A stretch of DNA of 64,000 nucleotides from contig NZ_CP051156.1 in NCBI RefSeq assembly GCF_012277295.1, forward strand, positions 806,001 through 870,000. Direction: 5' to 3'. The notes beneath the pieces were generated by a model. The model was not told the origin of the DNA, did no database searches, and saw only the letters and a program-made list of their open reading frames with translations. The translations under genes and the position numbers were made by a program. Positions 59,566 through 64,000 of the stretch are shown piece by piece; within the stretch, counting starts at the first letter, position 1; each line of letters opens with the position of its first letter. The DNA is from Wolbachia endosymbiont of Ctenocephalides felis wCfeT (GTDB lineage: Bacteria; Pseudomonadota; Alphaproteobacteria; Rickettsiales; Anaplasmataceae).

Positions 59566-59728
59566 AAAATTATCTATAAAGCCTAATTTTACCTTGGTAG
59601 GCACAAAGTACAAGTACTTTTTAATATTTGTAAAAGATAGCCCACAACCATACAAACATCAAAGCTTCCATAAACTTCAAAATTACAACTTTAACGCTAT
59701 TATCATGCGGCAACATACTTTTAAAGAC

Positions 59729-59755
59729 CAGTTATTTCCGTTTTGGAAATAACTG
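59729..59755. repeat. CAGTTATTTCC hairpin, copy 1
   Basis: 11-bp perfect arms CAGTTATTTCC / GGAAATAACTG, loop GTTTT. First of three copies in the roughly 730-bp gene-free region upstream of purF, which otherwise holds two 23-nt palindromes and no recognised gene. Confidence 0.75.
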
Positions 59756-59955
59756 ATTTTCATATAATTTCCCATAATCTTATTAAAAAGTCGACGAAAA
59801 TTAAGAGTATTGGATAAAATTTATATATTAGTAATGATATTTTTAAAGGAAGTAGAATGGGTAGGTATACTTACAAAGTTAATAGAAATATTTTAATAAT
59901 AAAGCTTTTTTGTCATACTATGATTTGATTATAGGATCAAGTTAAAAAGACCTAG

Positions 59956-59978
59956 ATTCTAGCGTCACACGCTAGAAT
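59956..59978. repeat. 23-nt palindrome
   Basis: Arms ATTCTAGCG / CGCTAGAAT, loop TCACA. Confidence 0.7.
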
Positions 59979-60010
59979 GACACCTTTCTTTATGGCCCAT
60001 AATATACCTT

Positions 60011-60047
60011 AAATTCAGTTATTTCCGTTTTGGAAATAACTGAATTT
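60011..60047. repeat. CAGTTATTTCC hairpin, copy 2
   Basis: Same hairpin with the perfect stem extended to 16 bp (AAATTCAGTTATTTCC), loop GTTTT. Confidence 0.75.
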
Positions 60048-60128
60048 TTCCACAGTTTGCTACAGGTACCCAATTTCCTTTAATCTATAAAGATTTCCAT
60101 GAATTTTACGGCCCATATGCCTCAAAAG

Positions 60129-60155
60129 CAGTTATTTCCAAAATGGAAATAACTG
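60129..60155. repeat. CAGTTATTTCC hairpin, copy 3
   Basis: Same 11-bp arms, loop AAAAT, close to the reverse complement of the loop in copies 1 and 2, so it looks like an inverted copy. Confidence 0.75.
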
Positions 60156-60200
60156 AATTTTTCTACGTAATATGGTCTTCATACACTAGAAAATGATGTC

Positions 60201-60223
60201 ATTCTAGCGCATAACGCTAGAAT
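60201..60223. repeat. 23-nt palindrome
   Basis: Arms ATTCTAGCG / CGCTAGAAT, loop CATAA. Confidence 0.7.
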
Positions 60224-60299
60224 CCGGGAATTTCAATTGAGCATAAATGATGAATATAAAAGTTATTTTGAATGGAATGTAAAAGGCTGGATCCCAGTG

Positions 60300-61389
60300 G
60301 GCTTTGTTGCATAGCTAAAGTAAAAAGAACTGGGAGTTACTGACGAAATTCATTATAAACAGGCATTTAACCGACAAAGGAAAAATATGCCAGTCAAAAT
60401 GAAAGTCAGTAACTGCTACGAATATAACAAATTTCTCCAAGAAAGAGGAAATATTTTTTATTACGTCAACGATGCCATAGAAAATTGGTACGAAAAAAGT
60501 CCCAAAATGGCCGGTAGCAACAATATTTATAGTGATAAAGTCGTAATTCTAATTCACATAATAACTTATTTGTTTAGAATAGGCCTAAGACAAACGGTGG
60601 GGTTTATAGCGGGATACCTTGAGCAAATAGGAAAAAATTTGCAAGTTATCAGCTATTCCCAGGCTTCCAGAAGATTCAAAAAGCTTAACTTAAAAATTAA
60701 TGATCGAAGACATGATAAAAACAGTATGGAAAATATTGAGATCGCCATAGATAGCACTGGAATAAGCATCTACAATAATATTCCAGGCCATAGTAAGGCA
60801 AACGGTACAGATAGAAAGTACCGTGGCTATAAGCAAACAAGAAAATTGCATGTAATGCTGGAGATAGGTAGCAAAAAAGTCATAGCTGCAAAATACAGTA
60901 GTGGAGTTTATTCTGACCACTATGGAGCCTGTGATCTTATTGCAAGGGCTAATGCTAAATACAATATAAGCACACTATATGCAGACAGAGCATATAATCG
61001 AAAGAAGTTATACAAATTGTGCAATGAGCTTGGCATAAAGACAAAAATTCCTCTGCAAAACAATGCAGTGGAGCATCCAAAGCTGGATTATATGGCTGAG
61101 AGAAATTCTACAATCAAGCTCATAAAGTCATATGGTGAAGATGGTATGAAGAAGTGGAAAAAAGAGATAAATTATGGGAAGAGATCTTATATAGAAAGTT
61201 TTTTCTCGCGACTGAAGCAAACATTTGGGTTTAGTTTTAGGAACAAATCTGAGATTAACCGTGAGAAAGAAATGCTACTCAAGTGTTATTTGCTGAACAA
61301 ATTTACTGAAATAGGCATGGCTAAATTTGAGATAGCTTCATGAATTTATTATGCATTGCCTCCTATCCAAAGAGCGATGCAACAAAGCC
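60300..61389 (+). mobile_element. IS5-family element N5
   Basis: 1090 bp, both ends intact. Flanks ATCCCAGTG and AGCTGGAAT differ, so no target duplication. Both flanks resemble halves of the palindromic repeat family (CCAGTG, CTGGAAT). Confidence 0.93.
60387..61343 (+). CDS. IS5-family transposase (N5)
   Basis: 318 aa, intact, MAGSNN variant. Confidence 0.93.
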   Translation: MPVKMKVSNCYEYNKFLQERGNIFYYVNDAIENWYEKSPKMAGSNNIYSDKVVILIHIITYLFRIGLRQTVGFIAGYLEQIGKNLQVISYSQASRRFKKLNLKINDRRHDKNSMENIEIAIDSTGISIYNNIPGHSKANGTDRKYRGYKQTRKLHVMLEIGSKKVIAAKYSSGVYSDHYGACDLIARANAKYNISTLYADRAYNRKKLYKLCNELGIKTKIPLQNNAVEHPKLDYMAERNSTIKLIKSYGEDGMKKWKKEINYGKRSYIESFFSRLKQTFGFSFRNKSEINREKEMLLKCYLLNKFTEIGMAKFEIAS

Positions 61390-61558
61390 AGCTGGAATTC
61401 ATAAATAGTGAACTTATCTAAACACCGGTAGCTACTTAAGTAGCTACCTAATTTCCTACAATAATTAGACAAAATAAGAGGAGGGATGAACATATTACTG
61501 TAAATTCACGTATTTTTAGGTTATAATAGTAAAATATACGAAATATGGTATAATTATT

Positions 61559-64000
61559 ATGAATGACTTTATAGTGGTAAAAGGGGCAAGAGAGCATAAT
61601 CTGCAGGGTATAGATGTTAACATACCAAAAAATAAATTAGTTGTTATCACGGGGCTTAGTGGTTCTGGTAAGTCAAGTCTTGCATTTGATACAATTTATG
61701 CAGAAGGTCAACGCAGATATGTGGAGAGCTTATCAGCCTATGCGCGTCAATTTCTCAATATTCAAGATAAACCAGACGTTGAGTCAATTAGTGGACTCTC
61801 TCCTGCGATATCTATTAATCAGAAGTCAATTTCAAAAAATCCAAGATCAACAGTTGGAACCGTTACTGAAATATATGACTACCTGCGCTTAATATACGCA
61901 CGCATAGGAATTCCTTACTCACCTGCAACAGGATTGCCAATCACTAAGCAAACTGTACCGCAAATTGTCGATGTAATAATGGCATTACCTTTGGAAACTA
62001 AAATATATGTACTTGCCCCGATTGTGCGTGGCCGCAAGGGTGAGCATCATAAAGAAATATTGGACGTTAAAAGACAGGGCTACGCAAGATTAAAGATAAA
62101 TGGTGAAGTTCATAATATAAGTAATTTACCTAAGCTCGATAAAAATAAAAAGCACGATATTTTTGTAGTTGTAGATAGGGTGTCAATATCGGATGATTTG
62201 GGAAATCGCTTACCAAGTAGTATAGAATCCACACTAAAACTTGGTCATGGTCTTATGTATGTAGAAATAGTGGATCTACCAGAAAATCATAATTCTGAGT
62301 ACAAAAATGGCCAGATTTTGACCTTCTCAGAAAATTTTGCATGTCCTGAGACTGGGTTCACATTAGAGGAGATAGAACCAAGGCTCTTTTCCTTCAATAG
62401 CCCTTATGGAGCATGCAGTGCATGTAATGGGCTTGGTAAAAAACTGAGTGTGGATACAAAGCTAATTGTGCCTGATGAAACTCTATCAGTATCAGATGGT
62501 GCTTTAAAGCCAGTTGGACAAGTATCACATCGCATGCAGACAAGTAGCGGATTTTTGAAAAATGCAATTCTATCACTAATTGAAAGTCGCATCAATATTC
62601 CATGGAAAAATTTAGCTCAAGAGATGAAAGACACGATACTCTTTGGCTCTGGTAAGTTTCAAGGTTTGGTGAATATATTAGAAAATCAGATGGACTATGA
62701 TGAGACGTTGGTTGAGCAATATTGTTCTGTCACTAATTGCAAAGAGTGCGCTGGTTTCAGGCTGAGAAAAGAAGCACTTACAGTAAAAATTAATGAAAAG
62801 CACATAGGTGAAGTATCAGAATTCAGCATCGATGAATCCCTAAATTGGTTTGGAAATTTACCAGAAAAGCTCACGGAATCACAAAGGCAAATTTCAAGTA
62901 AAATATTAAATGAAATAAGCAAAAGGCTAACTTTTTTAAAGAATGTAGGACTTAATTACCTCACGATTAATCGTGAATCCAGTACACTTTCCGGCGGTGA
63001 AAGTCAAAGAATCAGGCTTGCTTCGCAAATCGGTTCAGGATTAACAGGAGTTTTATATGTTCTTGATGAACCTTCAATTGGTCTTCATCAGTGTGATAAT
63101 GATCGACTGATCGCTACACTTAAGAATTTAAGGGATATGGGAAATACTGTAATTGTTGTTGAGCATGATGAAGACACAATAATGACAGCAGATTATGTAA
63201 TTGATATTGGACCTGGAGCTGGTGTAAATGGTGGAAAAATTGTTGCGGAAGGAACACCAGATAAGGTACAAAAAAGTTCAGAGAGTATAACGGGGCAATA
63301 TTTAAGTGGAAAGAAGGGAATTTCAATTCCGGAAAAGAGAAAGCAAGCATTGCAATGTATTAGAGTAATCAACGCACATGAAAATAATTTAAAGAATATA
63401 AATGTAAAATTTCCTATAGGAAATCTGATCTGTGTAACTGGAATATCAGGTGGAGGAAAGTCAAGTTTAGTAATAGAAACACTATATAAGTATTCAGCGC
63501 ATAAGATACACAACGCATCTGCAAGGTATGGCAGATGTGATAAGATAGATGGGCTTGAATTTATAGATAAAGTGATAGAAGTTGATCAATCGCCAATTGG
63601 TAGAACTCCAGCGTCAAACCCAGCAACTTATGTTGGTATTTTTACCCATATAAGAAATTGGTTTGCAGGTCTTCCAGAGTCAAAAGCACGGGGATATAAC
63701 ATAAGCCGATTTTCATTTAACACCAAGGGAGGAAGATGTGAGGCATGTAAAGGTGATGGGTATTTAAAGATAGAAATGCATTTTTTACCTGATGTTTATG
63801 TAAAGTGTGAGCAATGCAAAGGGCAGCGATACAATCGTGAAACACTAGAAGTTACCTATCAAGGAAAGTCAATATCTGATATTCTTGATATGACAATAGA
63901 CCAAGCTTGTGATTTTTTTGAAAACCTTCCGATAATACATGAAAAGTTAATTTCTCTGCAGGAAGTAGGACTTGGCTATATAAAACTAGGGCAATCGTCA
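61559..64000 (+). CDS. uvrA: Excinuclease ABC subunit A, 3' end beyond window
   Basis: 814 codons are visible without a stop; the family norm is about 940, so the end lies just outside. Damage-recognition ATPase of nucleotide excision repair. Opens MNDFIVVKGAREHNLQGIDV; first Walker A GLSGSGKSS; first zinc module around FACPETGF and GACSACNGLG; signature LSGGESQRIRLASQIGSG with VLYVLDEPSIGLHQ; second Walker A GISGGGKSS; second zinc module CEACKGDG and CEQCKGQ. No Shine-Dalgarno sequence is visible. TATAAT occurs at 61522 and again at 61549, either a possible -10 element, the second only if the message is leaderless. Confidence 0.96.
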   Translation, partial: MNDFIVVKGAREHNLQGIDVNIPKNKLVVITGLSGSGKSSLAFDTIYAEGQRRYVESLSAYARQFLNIQDKPDVESISGLSPAISINQKSISKNPRSTVGTVTEIYDYLRLIYARIGIPYSPATGLPITKQTVPQIVDVIMALPLETKIYVLAPIVRGRKGEHHKEILDVKRQGYARLKINGEVHNISNLPKLDKNKKHDIFVVVDRVSISDDLGNRLPSSIESTLKLGHGLMYVEIVDLPENHNSEYKNGQILTFSENFACPETGFTLEEIEPRLFSFNSPYGACSACNGLGKKLSVDTKLIVPDETLSVSDGALKPVGQVSHRMQTSSGFLKNAILSLIESRINIPWKNLAQEMKDTILFGSGKFQGLVNILENQMDYDETLVEQYCSVTNCKECAGFRLRKEALTVKINEKHIGEVSEFSIDESLNWFGNLPEKLTESQRQISSKILNEISKRLTFLKNVGLNYLTINRESSTLSGGESQRIRLASQIGSGLTGVLYVLDEPSIGLHQCDNDRLIATLKNLRDMGNTVIVVEHDEDTIMTADYVIDIGPGAGVNGGKIVAEGTPDKVQKSSESITGQYLSGKKGISIPEKRKQALQCIRVINAHENNLKNINVKFPIGNLICVTGISGGGKSSLVIETLYKYSAHKIHNASARYGRCDKIDGLEFIDKVIEVDQSPIGRTPASNPATYVGIFTHIRNWFAGLPESKARGYNISRFSFNTKGGRCEACKGDGYLKIEMHFLPDVYVKCEQCKGQRYNRETLEVTYQGKSISDILDMTIDQACDFFENLPIIHEKLISLQEVGLGYIKLGQSS

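Noticed and set aside
59566..59655. 30-residue N-terminal extension of PurF
   Set aside because: The mature enzyme must expose the Cys close to its N-terminus. The in-frame ATG at 59565 gives the usual start and the extension has no recognised role.
60300..61389. N2 and N5 as reciprocal partners of one IS5 insertion
   Set aside because: The N2 left flank (CACTGGAAT) and N5 right flank (AGCTGGAAT) share only the last seven bases. Both lie in the common palindrome family, so the match is explained by the repeat.

Overview
The window looks like a chromosomal segment of a Wolbachia-type endosymbiont (Rickettsiales, Anaplasmataceae). The DNA is AT-rich. It carries ankyrin-repeat proteins, typical alphaproteobacterial housekeeping genes (atpD-atpC, ruvA-ruvB, rseP-bamA-skp-fabZ, pth-rplY, secF, tatA, gapR, folD, ubiX, purF, uvrA), single scattered tRNAs, short interspersed palindromes and a very heavy insertion-sequence load. 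By my boundaries about 24 kb (roughly 38%) is made of only two elements: a 1461-bp IS66-family element (ISBst12-like, one 446-aa DDE transposase, 12-bp perfect terminal match GTATCCATTCAG) and a 1090-bp IS5-family element of IS903 type (318-aa transposase, ends GGCTTTGTTGCAT).

Layout. 1-2017: ankyrin gene cut by IS66-A, which holds a nested IS5. 4553-6761: pth, rplY, secF. 6762-7272: palindromic repeats. 7273-8734: degenerate IS66-B. 8735-9952: 5' part of a GH25 lysozyme gene, a small lipoprotein gene and an alpha/beta hydrolase. 10236-14242: transaldolase-like aldolase, ankyrin/membrane protein, mrp, ubiH-like. IS66-C. 15819-19578: broken P-loop gene, GNAT, atpD, atpC, unknown helical protein. 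IS66-D. 21100-22352: displaced 3' tail of pth, tatA, iron-type ABC ATPase, tRNA-Arg. IS66-E. 23854-26669: broken membrane protein, truB, IS5, orphan fragment. IS66-F. 28163-30314: ruvB, ruvA, broken membrane protein. IS66-G. 31776-33632: broken small gene, tRNA-Leu, tldD. 33670-37653: a nest of IS66 pieces with one IS5. 37654-39648: truncated malic enzyme, pgsA. IS66-J sits inside a frameshifted protease-like gene. 42142-45448: folD, ubiX, gapR, corC-like, tRNA-Ser. IS66-K. 47207-52652: 3' part of the lysozyme gene, fabZ, skp, bamA, rseP, sdhE. 52710-56912: cysteine-rich fragment, truncated IS5 fused to truncated IS66, then IS66-M. 56913-64000: second protease-like pseudogene, purF, hairpins, IS5, uvrA running off the end.

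The most informative signal is in the IS flanks. Of the full-length IS66 copies only J has the same 8 bp (GTTTCAGT) on both sides. For three others the missing partner duplication sits beside a different copy: A with D (the two parts of pth), B with K (the two parts of the GH25 gene, about 38 kb apart) and H2 with M1. Together with four-gamete SNP mosaicism among the copies, this indicates repeated homologous recombination between IS66 copies that rearranged this chromosome and split genes. No CRISPR array, prophage module or new defence system was recognised. The novelty here lies in genome rearrangement and IS biology rather than in a new pathway.
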